A stretch of DNA of 36,729 bases, taken from Opitutia bacterium (GTDB taxonomy: Bacteria; Verrucomicrobiota; Verrucomicrobiia; Opitutales; UBA953). Below, one piece after another: positions 8,713 to 16,840 of this stretch. How positions within the stretch are numbered: the stretch's first letter is position 1; each line of letters opens with the position of its first letter. The stretch is from the NCBI GenBank assembly GCA_947373115.1, contig CANBWJ010000002.1, positions 1 to 36,729 of the forward strand, in the 5' to 3' direction. A model generated the notes under the pieces. It ran no database searches. It had not been told where the DNA came from and saw only the letters and a list, made by a program, of their open reading frames with translations. The position numbers were made by a program, and so were the translations under genes.

Positions 8713-10051
8713 TCGTCGTCGCTTTCGGCATTACGAGGACTTTGTCCATGCGGTGGCCGTCCATGTCCATCACCTCAAAGACGTGGCTTAACGCTTCGAC
8801 GCGATCACCCTCAACCGGGATGCGACCCAATGCTCTCATCATGAAGCCAGAAACCGTGGAGAAGCGACCCGAGCCTTCGCCTGGGAAACGTCCGATCAGG
8901 CCAGTCGATTCACGAAAATCGTCGAGCGAGATAATGGCATCCACAATCCAACTGCCATCTTCGCGGCGACGTACGGGTTTGTTTTGCGTTCCAGGCGAAC
9001 CTTCAGTCGGCAGTTCCCCGACCACTGCTTCTAAGACATCGTTCAGGGAAACAACCCCCTTCACTTGTCCGAATTCATCAACGACCAGCGCCATGTGGAT
9101 TTTTTCAATTCGAAAACGTTCCAATAATTGAGTGCCACTTGTTTGGGGGCTCACGGTGGGTGCTTCAGTGAGCAAGTCTTTGATTACGGCTGTGCCGGCG
9201 AGTGAGAGATTAGCCCAGAGGCGCTTAACTGAGACCACTCCGAGTGGACGATCAGGCGAGCCTCGAAAAACCGGAAACCACGTGTGACCGGAGGCCACGA
9301 TTTTCCGCCAATTAATTTCTTCAGGATCATCCAGGTTCAGCCATACGACTCGATTGCTGGGCGTCATGAGTTGGGAGGCGGTGATGCCATCCATCGAAAG
9401 TGCACCGTGCACCATACGGTGTTCCGTCGCATGCAAAACGCCAGAGGCCATACCTTGGTCGACCATCATCCGAAGTTCGTCCTCGGAAACAATTTCTTCT
9501 GCCGTCCGTCGGCGACCAAATATTCGTAATATGAGATCAGCCGCACCACTGAGAGAGTTAACCAGCGGTGAGGCCAACCAAGATACCGCTGCCATTGGAC
9601 GCGACAAGGTGACGGCGAAAGCTTCAGGGTTGGATAAGCCAATACGTTTCGGAACAATTTCAGCGATGACGATGGTGCAGGAACCGATTAAAAAAGAAAC
9701 TACCCCTCGTGATACCTCCTCCGCATGCAGGACAATCCATGATTGCCCGCATACTTTAAAGTACGGGGCAAAAGCCATCGCCAAGGGCTGCCCCCCGTAG
9801 GTGGCGGCGATGATGCTACCAAAGGTTAGGCCAACTTGGACCGTGGAGAGGAATTTAGTTGGGTTTGCCACCAGCTCTAAAGCCTTCTTGGCCCCTTTAT
9901 TTCCCTTTTCGGCCATCTGTGCTAATTTACGACGGTTCGATGAAACCAGGGCCATCTCCGAAAGCTCGAAGAGCCCGATCATAAACCAACAGGCGAATAG
10001 AAGGAAAAACTCCACTTCGGGCACTGAATAGAACCGAACGCTTTCAGTCAA
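8702..10051 (-). CDS. CNNM/CorC-type hemolysin-family membrane protein with CBS domains
   Basis: Inner-membrane protein of about 449 residues with three parts in order: a DUF21/CNNM transmembrane domain (about 10-195, with segments at [36 protein letters not shown] and a segment ending [12 protein letters not shown]), a pair of CBS domains (about 220-350, including [19 protein letters not shown]), and a CorC/HlyC C-terminal domain (about 365-445). The family is linked to magnesium or cobalt efflux and often called hemolysin-like; the substrate cannot be read from sequence. TTG 10051 is the first start; GTG codons at 10024 and 10015 lie closer to the first membrane segment and may be the real one. 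It is divergent from nadB with a 43-base gap and overlaps hisF tail to tail. Confidence 0.9.
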   Translation of the reverse strand: MTESVRFYSVPEVEFFLLFACWFMIGLFELSEMALVSSNRRKLAQMAEKGNKGAKKALELVANPTKFLSTVQVGLTFGSIIAATYGGQPLAMAFAPYFKVCGQSWIVLHAEEVSRGVVSFLIGSCTIVIAEIVPKRIGLSNPEAFAVTLSRPMAAVSWLASPLVNSLSGAADLILRIFGRRRTAEEIVSEDELRMMVDQGMASGVLHATEHRMVHGALSMDGITASQLMTPSNRVVWLNLDDPEEINWRKIVASGHTWFPVFRGSPDRPLGVVSVKRLWANLSLAGTAVIKDLLTEAPTVSPQTSGTQLLERFRIEKIHMALVVDEFGQVKGVVSLNDVLEAVVGELPTEGSPGTQNKPVRRREDGSWIVDAIISLDDFRESTGLIGRFPGEGSGRFSTVSGFMMRALGRIPVEGDRVEALSHVFEVMDMDGHRMDKVLVMPKATTTRA

Positions 10052-10094
10052 ATCCGCTTGTTGCTTTGGCCCTACTCCCTAGGGTAAATCGCGA

Positions 10095-11708
10095 ATGGCG
10101 ACACAAACTTATGACGCAATTATCGTCGGAAGTGGCATCGGAGGCCTGAGCTTTGCGCTCAATTTGGCTAACCGTGGACTTTCTGTCGCCATTGTAACCA
10201 AGAAGAGCAGTTCCGAATCCAATACCAATTGGGCCCAAGGAGGCATCGCTTGTGTCACCGATGAGACCGACGATTTTGCGAGTCATATCAACGATACCCT
10301 TAACGCTGGCGATGGACTCTGTGACCTGAAAGCAGTAGAGCATATCATTAAAGGCGGACCTGCCCGAGTCGCCGAATTGATTCAGTGGGGCGTACAATTT
10401 GAAAACGGTGCTAATGGTCGACCCGATTTGGGGCGTGAAGGTGGACATTCCCAACGTCGCATCCTTCACGCTCGTGATATGACAGGTCGAGCCATCGAAT
10501 CCGCCTTGCTCAAGGCCGTGAGTCTACAACCTAAAATTGAAACACTCGAGTATCACTTTGCGGTCGACCTCATCACGCTCGCCAAAATCGGGCAATGCCC
10601 TGTCGGCTCACCCCAAGACCGGGTCGTCGGTCTGCACGTTTTAGACACGCGCAGTGGGAAAGTTAAAACCCTTTCGGCGACAGTCGTGGTGCTTGCCACA
10701 GGCGGAATTGGCCAAGTCTACCAATTTACAACTAATCCTGACATTGCTACCGGTGACGGTATTGCGATGGCCTATCGTGCCGGTGCAGAGATTCGTGACA
10801 TGGAGATGGTGCAATTCCATCCGACTGCGCTCAAGGCTCCGGATGGCAGTCGGGCTTTGATTTCAGAGGCGGTGCGCGGCGAAGGTGCCATTTTAAGGGA
10901 TACCAATGGTCATGCCTTCATGAAAGATTTTCATCCGATGGGCGACCTCGCCCCACGCGATGTGGTTGCCCGAGCAATTGACTCGGTCATGAAAAAAGAG
11001 GGTTCGCCCCACGTCTTACTCGACGCACGCGAGGTTGCCAAAGGCCACCTAGCAGAACGATTTCCTCATATTTACGCCACCTGCCTGAAGGCGGGCTTTG
11101 ATCTCACGCGCGAGCCGATTCCAGTGGTTCCAGCTGCGCATTACTTGTGTGGTGGGGTTACGACCGACCTAAAAGGACAGACCACACTAAATGGCCTCTT
11201 TGCGGTCGGCGAAGTTGCCTGCACGGGCTTGCATGGTGCCAATCGCTTGGCTTCAAATTCATTACTCGAAGCCGTTGTCTTGGCCTATGATGGTGCGTTG
11301 GCTGCATTCGCGGTGATTCAAAAAAGCAACCGTAGCACGGTTTCCCTTCCCGCTTGGATTGATGGGGCGGCGGGCAATCCAGATGAGCGCGTTGTACTGA
11401 CTCACAACTGGGATGAACTCCGACGGACAATGTGGGATTATGTCGGTATTGTTCGCACCACGAAGCGACTCAAGCGTGCCCAGACACGTGTCGGCACCCT
11501 TAATGATGAGATCGCCGAATACTATTGGAACTTCCGCGTGGAGCCGCGTTTACTCGAGCTGCGTAACTTAATTCAAGTCGCCGAATTAGTGATTAATTGC
11601 GCCCTGCAGCGCCACGAAAGTCGCGGCCTTCATTACACTTTAGACTTTCCTCAACAAGCCGCGGAAGCTCGTCATACCTCGATTCGCCGTCCGATTGCCG
11701 TGTCATGA
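10095..11708 (+). CDS. nadB: L-aspartate oxidase
   Basis: NadB is the FAD flavoprotein that oxidises L-aspartate to iminoaspartate, the first step of de novo NAD synthesis. The 537-residue protein begins with the FAD dinucleotide motif IIVGSGIGGLSFAL and continues with SSESNTNWAQGGIACV, HSQRRILHARDMTG and the substrate-site FHPTAL. A further FAD-binding stretch reads GLFAVGEVACTGLHGANRLA. A helical C-terminal domain carries RTTKRLKRA. The alternatives, succinate dehydrogenase or fumarate reductase flavoproteins, are disfavoured by the NadB-type TNWAQGGIA region and the absence of partner subunits. nadA and nadC are not in the window. The stop overlaps the panE start by four bases (ATGA). Confidence 0.96.
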   Translation: MATQTYDAIIVGSGIGGLSFALNLANRGLSVAIVTKKSSSESNTNWAQGGIACVTDETDDFASHINDTLNAGDGLCDLKAVEHIIKGGPARVAELIQWGVQFENGANGRPDLGREGGHSQRRILHARDMTGRAIESALLKAVSLQPKIETLEYHFAVDLITLAKIGQCPVGSPQDRVVGLHVLDTRSGKVKTLSATVVVLATGGIGQVYQFTTNPDIATGDGIAMAYRAGAEIRDMEMVQFHPTALKAPDGSRALISEAVRGEGAILRDTNGHAFMKDFHPMGDLAPRDVVARAIDSVMKKEGSPHVLLDAREVAKGHLAERFPHIYATCLKAGFDLTREPIPVVPAAHYLCGGVTTDLKGQTTLNGLFAVGEVACTGLHGANRLASNSLLEAVVLAYDGALAAFAVIQKSNRSTVSLPAWIDGAAGNPDERVVLTHNWDELRRTMWDYVGIVRTTKRLKRAQTRVGTLNDEIAEYYWNFRVEPRLLELRNLIQVAELVINCALQRHESRGLHYTLDFPQQAAEARHTSIRRPIAVS

Positions 11709-12622
11709 AACTATGCGTAGTGGGTGCAGGCGCCGTCGGCGGTTGGTATGCGGGACTCCTTGCCGAGGCCGGGCATGAAGTCCATTGCGTGACGCGTTCT
11801 GACTACGCCATCATTCAACAACGTGGTTTAGTGTTACGTGATGCCGCGGGTGAGCGTATCGTCAAAGTTGCCTCCGCGCAGCCTGACACATCGGCGATTG
11901 GCCCGTGTGACTTAATTATTGTCGCCGCGAAAGCGACGGCGAACTCCACCTTGCCGCCCGTCATTAAGCCCTTGCTGAGCCCAAACTCAATTTTACTGAC
12001 GCTACAAAATGGCATGGGCAATGTAGAGGCCTTTGCGTCGTTACTTCCCAGTGATCAAATCGTGGCTGGGCTTTGTTTCGTCTGTATTAATCGCACCGCC
12101 TCAGGCGTTATTTTAAATACGATGCACGGTTACGTGCGAATGGCCGCCGCTCAGGGCGATATTAATCCAGCGGTCCATACTTGCGTTAACGCTTTTCGTG
12201 AAGCGGGCGTGGAATGTGAAGCAGAGCCCTCCCTCTCTGCCGTACTCTGGAAAAAACTCTGCTGGAATATTCCATTTAACGGCCTCGCGATTGCTGCCGG
12301 CGGCCTCACGACCGACCAAATCTTAGTCGACCCCGGGCTGCGTCAGCGTGCATTTAATCTTATGAATGAAGTGCGTGAGGCAGCGGAACGATGTGGCGTT
12401 CCGTTTTCTGAAAAACATATCGCCAGACAATTTGCCGTGACGGAAGGAATGGGTGCTTATCGCCCATCCAGTTTAATCGACTACCTGGCAGGTCGCGAGG
12501 TGGAGGTGGACGCCCTTTGGGGCATTCCTTTGCAACGCGGCTTGGCTGCGGGCGCAACGATGCCGGAGTTGCAAAAACTTAAGGACGAAATTTTAATTAA
12601 GCTCGCCCATCGGCGGTCTTAA
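11705..12622 (+). CDS. panE: 2-dehydropantoate 2-reductase
   Basis: Ketopantoate reductase (PanE/ApbA family) makes pantoate with NADPH on the route to pantothenate and coenzyme A. The 305-residue protein opens with the Rossmann motif VVGAGAVGGWYAG and shows the helical substrate-domain motif LWKKLCWNIPFN, in which K184 matches the conserved catalytic lysine. The C-terminal S-L-x-D segment reads PSSLIDYLAGREVEVD. An in-frame extension back to 11597 exists inside nadB, but ATG 11705 gives the conserved N-terminus and the classic four-base ATGA overlap. ApbA family members can act on other 2-keto acids; panD elsewhere in the window favours the pantothenate role. Confidence 0.92.
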   Translation: MKLCVVGAGAVGGWYAGLLAEAGHEVHCVTRSDYAIIQQRGLVLRDAAGERIVKVASAQPDTSAIGPCDLIIVAAKATANSTLPPVIKPLLSPNSILLTLQNGMGNVEAFASLLPSDQIVAGLCFVCINRTASGVILNTMHGYVRMAAAQGDINPAVHTCVNAFREAGVECEAEPSLSAVLWKKLCWNIPFNGLAIAAGGLTTDQILVDPGLRQRAFNLMNEVREAAERCGVPFSEKHIARQFAVTEGMGAYRPSSLIDYLAGREVEVDALWGIPLQRGLAAGATMPELQKLKDEILIKLAHRRS

Positions 12623-12634
12623 GAAATTTCTCAA

Positions 12635-13096
12635 TTACGGTTGAACGGCCGAAACGGCTGATGGCATCGGCCCCAACATCATTGCCACTTCAGCATTCGC
12701 CCGCGACTGAGTCCAAAAAGACGAAGGAATAGCTGGTCCCGTATTACCAGAGAAAATTCGTTTTCCTTTGAGGTTAAAAAGGGTCATCGATAATGAGAGT
12801 GGGCAATCGCCTTGGGAGTTGGACGACGAGATGCCAGTCATCCAAGACATTCGGAGAACGCCTTCCGCTGAGGCCTTGGAGCTTACCACCACGTAGCCGT
12901 GACGAGTGAGTTCCATCGCAATCTTATCAAGAACTGCGGGGGTAATCATTTCGACGGTCGTATTGGTTGAAAGTCTTGTATTCTCAATGTAGACACGCTT
13001 AACGCTGGTAACCTTGGTGCGCTCGGCATTCGCACATCCCAAGAAAGCAAGACTCGTCAAAAAACAGGCAAGCCAGGTTAGGCGGGTTAAGCTCAT
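12635..13096 (-). CDS. Small predicted lipoprotein of unknown function
   Basis: About 153 residues if translation starts at ATG 13096. This start gives a neat type II signal peptide: one arginine, a hydrophobic stretch, then AFLGC with the lipid-modified cysteine at residue 21. An upstream in-frame start at 13153 adds 19 residues and spoils the signal. The mature part has a beta-alpha look (VKRVYIENTRLS, DKIAMELTRHGYVVV, then a beta-rich SLSMTLFNLKGKRIFSG), as in small periplasmic DUF4136-like lipoproteins, but I cannot assign it. It converges with panE (12-base gap) and is divergent from the HAD-DciA gene across a short region with an inverted repeat. Confidence 0.7.
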   Translation of the reverse strand: MSLTRLTWLACFLTSLAFLGCANAERTKVTSVKRVYIENTRLSTNTTVEMITPAVLDKIAMELTRHGYVVVSSKASAEGVLRMSWMTGISSSNSQGDCPLSLSMTLFNLKGKRIFSGNTGPAIPSSFWTQSRANAEVAMMLGPMPSAVSAVQP

Positions 13097-13167
13097 GCTG
13101 GTTTTTATGGCTACCTTGAGCCTAATCTCAAGACGAGAGACGTACCCACCCAAGATACCTAAGGTTT

Positions 13168-13185
13168 TTCACATGTAATTGTGAA
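13168..13185. promoter_or_regulatory. Inverted repeat between divergent genes, possible operator
   Basis: TTCACA and TGTGAA form a perfect six-base palindrome separated by six bases, midway between the lipoprotein gene (start 13096, minus) and the HAD-DciA gene (start 13242, plus). The size and symmetry fit a dimeric regulator site. The half-site order is opposite to a CRP site. No regulator gene is adjacent. Confidence 0.35.
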
Positions 13186-13241
13186 TAAAAGGGCTTTTAG
13201 TGGTGATTTACTTCCCATTTCAACTGCAGCCTAATGCCCAC

Positions 13242-14297
13242 ATGCCCGAGCTCAAAGCCATTACCTTGGACCTCGCTGGCACCCTGCTCTTCCCTTATCC
13301 TAGCGTCGGTGCTGTTTATGCCCGATGTGCGCAGAAGCATGGCATAAATGTCTCGGCTCAAAAATTAGAGAACGCATTTCATACTGCATACGCTCACACG
13401 TCCAAAAATCTTCCGCCGGAAGCCTTTTGGCGTGACGTGGTACTGCGAACTTTTGCTAGCGATCTCCCTTCCGATAAAGCGGATAAAATTGTTGCCGCAT
13501 GCTGGCAGGCTTTTGCCGAGGAGAAGTCGTGGAGGGTGGCTCCGGGTGCCATCAGTGCCCTGACGGCCCTCCGCTTTCTCGGACTTAAAGTTGCGGTCCT
13601 ATCCAATGCCGATGCCCGCCTGCTTCAGGTCTTAAAAGCCAAACAACTCACACCTCATTTCGACGAAATCTTTTTATCGACTGAAATTGGATACGCCAAA
13701 CCTGATGCACGTGCCTTTCAACACTGCGCTCGGGCGTTGGGCGTTGCCCTTTCGGCGCTTGCCCATGCCGGCGACAACCCAGAAGAAGATGGCCAAGGAG
13801 CTTTTGCGGCCGGTGCGGTGGGTATTATTGTCGGCGGTCGCCACGCCCCTCCTAATTGCCTGCGAGCAGAAAAAATTACTGATCTCCCATATGTGGTACG
13901 TGCCTACCTGACCGAAGGAAAACAAAAAGGCAAATTCTCGCGCAACGTCCAAAACCTACTCGCCAATTTACGCGGCGTCCCGGAGGACCGGGGCCGTTCG
14001 ACTTCGCGCAGCGCCAAGAGCCTGGATGAAGCGATGACGGAAGTTTTTCAGAAGCTTCGCTTTGATCGCATTACACCCGAAGACACAATAATTGCGCAGT
14101 GGCATACGCTCTTGCCAATTAAATTAGCCAAGCGTTGTGCGCCCTTAAAAGTCCACGACGACGGGAAACTCATTGTGCAGTGCGAAAGCAGTATCGTAAA
14201 GACGGAGGTTCAATTTCACGCCAAAGCGATGCTGGCGAAAATTAAACTACTCCCCGGTTGCCAGAGCATCCGGGTACTCACTTTGACCAGCGTTTAG
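13242..14297 (+). CDS. HAD-like domain fused to a DciA/DUF721 domain
   Basis: A 351-residue fusion. Residues 1-215 form a HAD-superfamily domain of the HDHD3/REG-2-like kind: motif I is LDLAGTLL with nucleophile D10, motif II is VLSNAD (S121), K153 is the motif III lysine, and motif IV is GDNPEED (D178, D183). The usual second aspartate of motif I is alanine (A12), so catalysis is uncertain. Residues ~232-351 match DUF721/DciA: an arginine-rich LRGVPEDRGR opening, a conserved tryptophan (W287) and a beta-rich GKLIVQCESSIVKTEV segment. DciA loads the replicative helicase DnaB in bacteria lacking DnaC/DnaI. ATG 13242 gives a standard HAD N-terminus; a GTG at 13200 is also in frame. The stop overlaps the convergent Minf_1886-type gene by four bases. 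Confidence 0.78.
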   Translation: MPELKAITLDLAGTLLFPYPSVGAVYARCAQKHGINVSAQKLENAFHTAYAHTSKNLPPEAFWRDVVLRTFASDLPSDKADKIVAACWQAFAEEKSWRVAPGAISALTALRFLGLKVAVLSNADARLLQVLKAKQLTPHFDEIFLSTEIGYAKPDARAFQHCARALGVALSALAHAGDNPEEDGQGAFAAGAVGIIVGGRHAPPNCLRAEKITDLPYVVRAYLTEGKQKGKFSRNVQNLLANLRGVPEDRGRSTSRSAKSLDEAMTEVFQKLRFDRITPEDTIIAQWHTLLPIKLAKRCAPLKVHDDGKLIVQCESSIVKTEVQFHAKAMLAKIKLLPGCQSIRVLTLTSV

Positions 14298-14689
14298 GCT
14301 TTTAGATTGGGCTCAAACGGACGTAGAAAAGCGTCTTTGAAGTCAAAAACGTTCTCAAAATCCTCCAAGCGGTCTTCGTCGGAGCGTCCAAACATGCCCG
14401 TGCTAATAATGTTGAAAACGATGTGCCCAACGTCGACCGATTTTTTAATACCCCAGCTGTGTAAGAGTGTGTAGGACATGGGTCCATAAGTCTCGAGCAC
14501 ATGCTGGCGGAAGCCTTCGAGTAACTGCGGACCAGTGACATGACGATTGGGCTGCAACTTGTTTTTTTTAATTTCGCCGTGCACGTTCTTCTGAGCCAAG
14601 TCCAGCGACAGACGTACTAATTGGTAAGCTTGCGGCATGTAGCGCTTATCCTTTTGGCAGAGTTGCCGAATGGCTTCCTCGAAGTCCAT
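14294..14689 (-). CDS. Minf_1886-family conserved protein
   Basis: A 131-residue soluble protein that I recognise as the Minf_1886 type, a small conserved family of unknown function known from Verrucomicrobiota and Planctomycetota. Typical stretches are QAYQLVRLSLDLAQ, RHVTGPQLLEGFRQHVLE, YGPMSYTLLHSWGI and GHIVFNIISTGMFGRS. It has no signal peptide or membrane segment. Its ATG overlaps the hisC stop by one base (TAATG), so it is translated with hisC, but that does not establish a role in histidine synthesis. It supports the proposed phylum. The family call is from memory of conserved motifs, hence moderate confidence. Confidence 0.75.
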   Translation of the reverse strand: MDFEEAIRQLCQKDKRYMPQAYQLVRLSLDLAQKNVHGEIKKNKLQPNRHVTGPQLLEGFRQHVLETYGPMSYTLLHSWGIKKSVDVGHIVFNIISTGMFGRSDEDRLEDFENVFDFKDAFLRPFEPNLKA

Positions 14690-15780
14690 TATTTAAGTCG
14701 CGCGAGCTCCGCAAGGAGTCGGGCATTTTGAGATTCCGTCCCCACTGTAATACGCAGCCAACCCGTCATACCATAACCGCGTAACGGGCGGACAATTACA
14801 CCTGCCTTCTGTAAGGACTGGAAGGTGGCGTCGGCATTCGGGATTTCAGCTGCTAAGAAGTTGGCCTTACCGTCGATGTATTTATAACCCAACTGATTCA
14901 GGCCATGTTTAAGTTGGGCAATACCCGTGGCATTAACGGCTTTAGAATGTGCCAGGAATGCTTGATCATCGAGGGCGGCTTCAGCTGCGGCCAAGGCGGG
15001 TAAGTTGACATTAAATGGCTGACGAACCCGATTTAACAATCCGCAGACTTCGCTGGATCCCAATAAGTAGCCCACGCGCAATCCGGCTAAGCCATAGGCC
15101 TTAGAGAAGGTGCGGGTGACCACGACCTTACGTCCGGCTTTAATCAACGCTCGCATATCAGCTGAGGCGTCTAAGTACTCGGTGTAAGCTTCATCTAAGC
15201 AGAAGATGACGTTATCCGGAAGTGACTGAGCCAGGGCGATAATGTCTTCGGGTTTATCTGTGCCGCCGGTCGGATTATTCGGGCTAGCCAAAAACATAAT
15301 GCGCGTGCGCTCCGTTACCGCTGCTCGCATCGCTTTAAGGTCGTGACAATAATTAGGCATCGGCACTTCCACCGGGGTCGCACCTTGGAGCAGCGTGGCT
15401 AATTTGTAGACAATGAAGGCTTGTGACCCGAAAACGACTTCGTCGCCGGGGCGGAGAAACGCTTGTGCGAGTAAAATCATCACTTCGTTGGAACCGTTCC
15501 CAATCACAAATTGATTCGGTTCCATGGACCAGACTTTGGCTAATTTTTCTCTCAGGAAAGTGCTGCCGCCATCGGGATACAGGTGACAATTGGCCAACGC
15601 CTTTTGGGCAGCGGCCAGACCTAACGGTGAAGGACCCAGTGGATTTTCATTCGAGGCTAGTTTAATCACCGTTTGAGGATCCAAGCCAAATTCACGTGCC
15701 ACGACTTCGATGGGCCGACCCGCTTCGTAAACCGGTTGGGATAAGACGGGTCGATTCGCCATTTCCGAATAAGTAGGCAT
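14689..15780 (-). CDS. hisC: Histidinol-phosphate aminotransferase
   Basis: HisC is a PLP-dependent fold type I aminotransferase that converts imidazole acetol phosphate to histidinol phosphate. The 363-residue protein contains KLASNENPLGPSP near the N-terminus, the PLP-pocket ASPNNPTGG, FCLDEAYTEY, and the Schiff-base lysine K227 in TFSKAYGLAGLRVGY. The C-terminal arginine motif is LRITVGT. HisC enzymes often also act on aromatic amino acids. It is the first gene of a two-gene minus-strand unit with the Minf_1886-type gene. Its upstream region contains an inverted repeat that overlaps a TTGCCA -35-like element. No ribosome binding site is visible before the ATG. Confidence 0.95.
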   Translation of the reverse strand: MPTYSEMANRPVLSQPVYEAGRPIEVVAREFGLDPQTVIKLASNENPLGPSPLGLAAAQKALANCHLYPDGGSTFLREKLAKVWSMEPNQFVIGNGSNEVMILLAQAFLRPGDEVVFGSQAFIVYKLATLLQGATPVEVPMPNYCHDLKAMRAAVTERTRIMFLASPNNPTGGTDKPEDIIALAQSLPDNVIFCLDEAYTEYLDASADMRALIKAGRKVVVTRTFSKAYGLAGLRVGYLLGSSEVCGLLNRVRQPFNVNLPALAAAEAALDDQAFLAHSKAVNATGIAQLKHGLNQLGYKYIDGKANFLAAEIPNADATFQSLQKAGVIVRPLRGYGMTGWLRITVGTESQNARLLAELARLK

Positions 15781-15812
15781 AAAATTAATATGAAGAGTAG
15801 TTTTGCGTTTTT

Positions 15813-15843
15813 GGCAAGCGTACCCCTTGCCTCCCCGCTTGCC
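15813..15843. promoter_or_regulatory. Inverted repeat with two alternative pairings between hisC and the reductase gene
   Basis: GGCAAGCG (15813-15820) is perfectly complementary to CGCTTGCC (15836-15843). Its first six bases can instead pair with CTTGCC at 15826-15831. On the minus strand the repeat overlaps TTGCCA (15817-15812), a good -35 element for hisC. There is no adjoining T-run, so it is not a terminator. An operator or an alternative-structure leader are both possible. Confidence 0.35.
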
Positions 15844-15873
15844 TAATGTCCCAAATTAAGTGTCATTGGCTCG

Positions 15874-16839
15874 ATGCGTATCATCGTCACAGGGGCGACA
15901 GGTTTTGCCGGACGTGAGGTCGTGCGTGCGGCTTTGCGGCGTGGGCACGAGGTTTTGGCTATCGGTGGTAAAAATACACCCCGTGCCCCTGATTTAAAAC
16001 GCATACTGAATCTGGACCTCACCGATCGGGCTAAGGTGGAGGCTCTTATCTTGGACGAGTTTCCGCAGGCGATTATTAATTGTGCTGCCCTTGCCACAAT
16101 CGAGTCCTGTCAGCTCAACCCTACGCTCGCTACCCAACTTAATACCGACCTTCCCGCTCAGCTGGCACAACTGAGTTTTCACGTCGGTGCTAAGTTAATC
16201 CACTTCTCTACCGATATGGTCTTTGACGGTGCACGAGGGAATTACGGACACACGGAGCAGACCAACCCCCTTCACCTCTACGGTAAAACCAAAGCGGCAG
16301 GTGAAATTGATGTACTCAAATACGGACGTGAGCATGCGGCGGTGATTCGGACCTCTTTATTAAATGGAAATTCTCCGACTGGCGAACGCGGTATTCATGA
16401 GCGGCTATTCCTCGATTGGTCGTCAGGAAAATCCTCCACCCTCTTCACGGATGAAATTCGCCAACCGGTTTCCGCCAGCAACCTCGCTGATGTGGCCGTT
16501 GAACTTTGTGAACGGCCCAACCTTTCTGGCGTCTACCACTGGGCTGGCTTAGCGCCGATTAGCCGGTTTGAGATGGGACAAGCGATTGCGGAATATTTCG
16601 GTCTCGATGCGAAGAAGTATGTTCAGGCGAGCCAGCGCCAAGACCACCCACAGCACGCCCAACGTCCGCGAGATTTAAGCCTCCAGTTACACCCACTGGC
16701 GGGCAAATTACGCACCCCCGCTCAGCCATTCGTCGATCAACTCAATGAATTACGCGTTCCCCGTGGTTGCGAAGCATGGTACGAGCAAGAAACCGGTCGA
16801 AAGGTCGTGCGTCTGCTCGAAAAGGGCGTAGACTTCTAA
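15874..16839 (+). CDS. RmlD-like NAD(P)-dependent sugar reductase/epimerase family protein
   Basis: Extended short-chain dehydrogenase/reductase of 321 residues, closest in motif pattern to the RmlD/dTDP-4-dehydrorhamnose reductase group. The Rossmann motif GATGFAG is at residues 7-13, the conserved CAALATIESC segment follows at about 70, STDMVFDG at about 110, and the catalytic YxxxK is Y136-K140 in YGKTKAAGE. No other dTDP-rhamnose genes are nearby, so rhamnose synthesis is not supported by context; the substrate is unknown. The next gene starts one base after the stop, so the two are probably co-transcribed. Confidence is high for the fold and low for substrate. Confidence 0.85.
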   Translation: MRIIVTGATGFAGREVVRAALRRGHEVLAIGGKNTPRAPDLKRILNLDLTDRAKVEALILDEFPQAIINCAALATIESCQLNPTLATQLNTDLPAQLAQLSFHVGAKLIHFSTDMVFDGARGNYGHTEQTNPLHLYGKTKAAGEIDVLKYGREHAAVIRTSLLNGNSPTGERGIHERLFLDWSSGKSSTLFTDEIRQPVSASNLADVAVELCERPNLSGVYHWAGLAPISRFEMGQAIAEYFGLDAKKYVQASQRQDHPQHAQRPRDLSLQLHPLAGKLRTPAQPFVDQLNELRVPRGCEAWYEQETGRKVVRLLEKGVDF

Positions 16840-16840
16840 G

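Noticed and set aside
11597-11704. N-terminal extension of PanE
   Set aside because: It lies inside nadB, and ATG 11705 gives the conserved Rossmann N-terminus and a four-base overlap.
15874-16839. True rhamnose-pathway rmlD
   Set aside because: No rmlA, rmlB or rmlC is nearby, and the motifs only place it in the wider reductase family.
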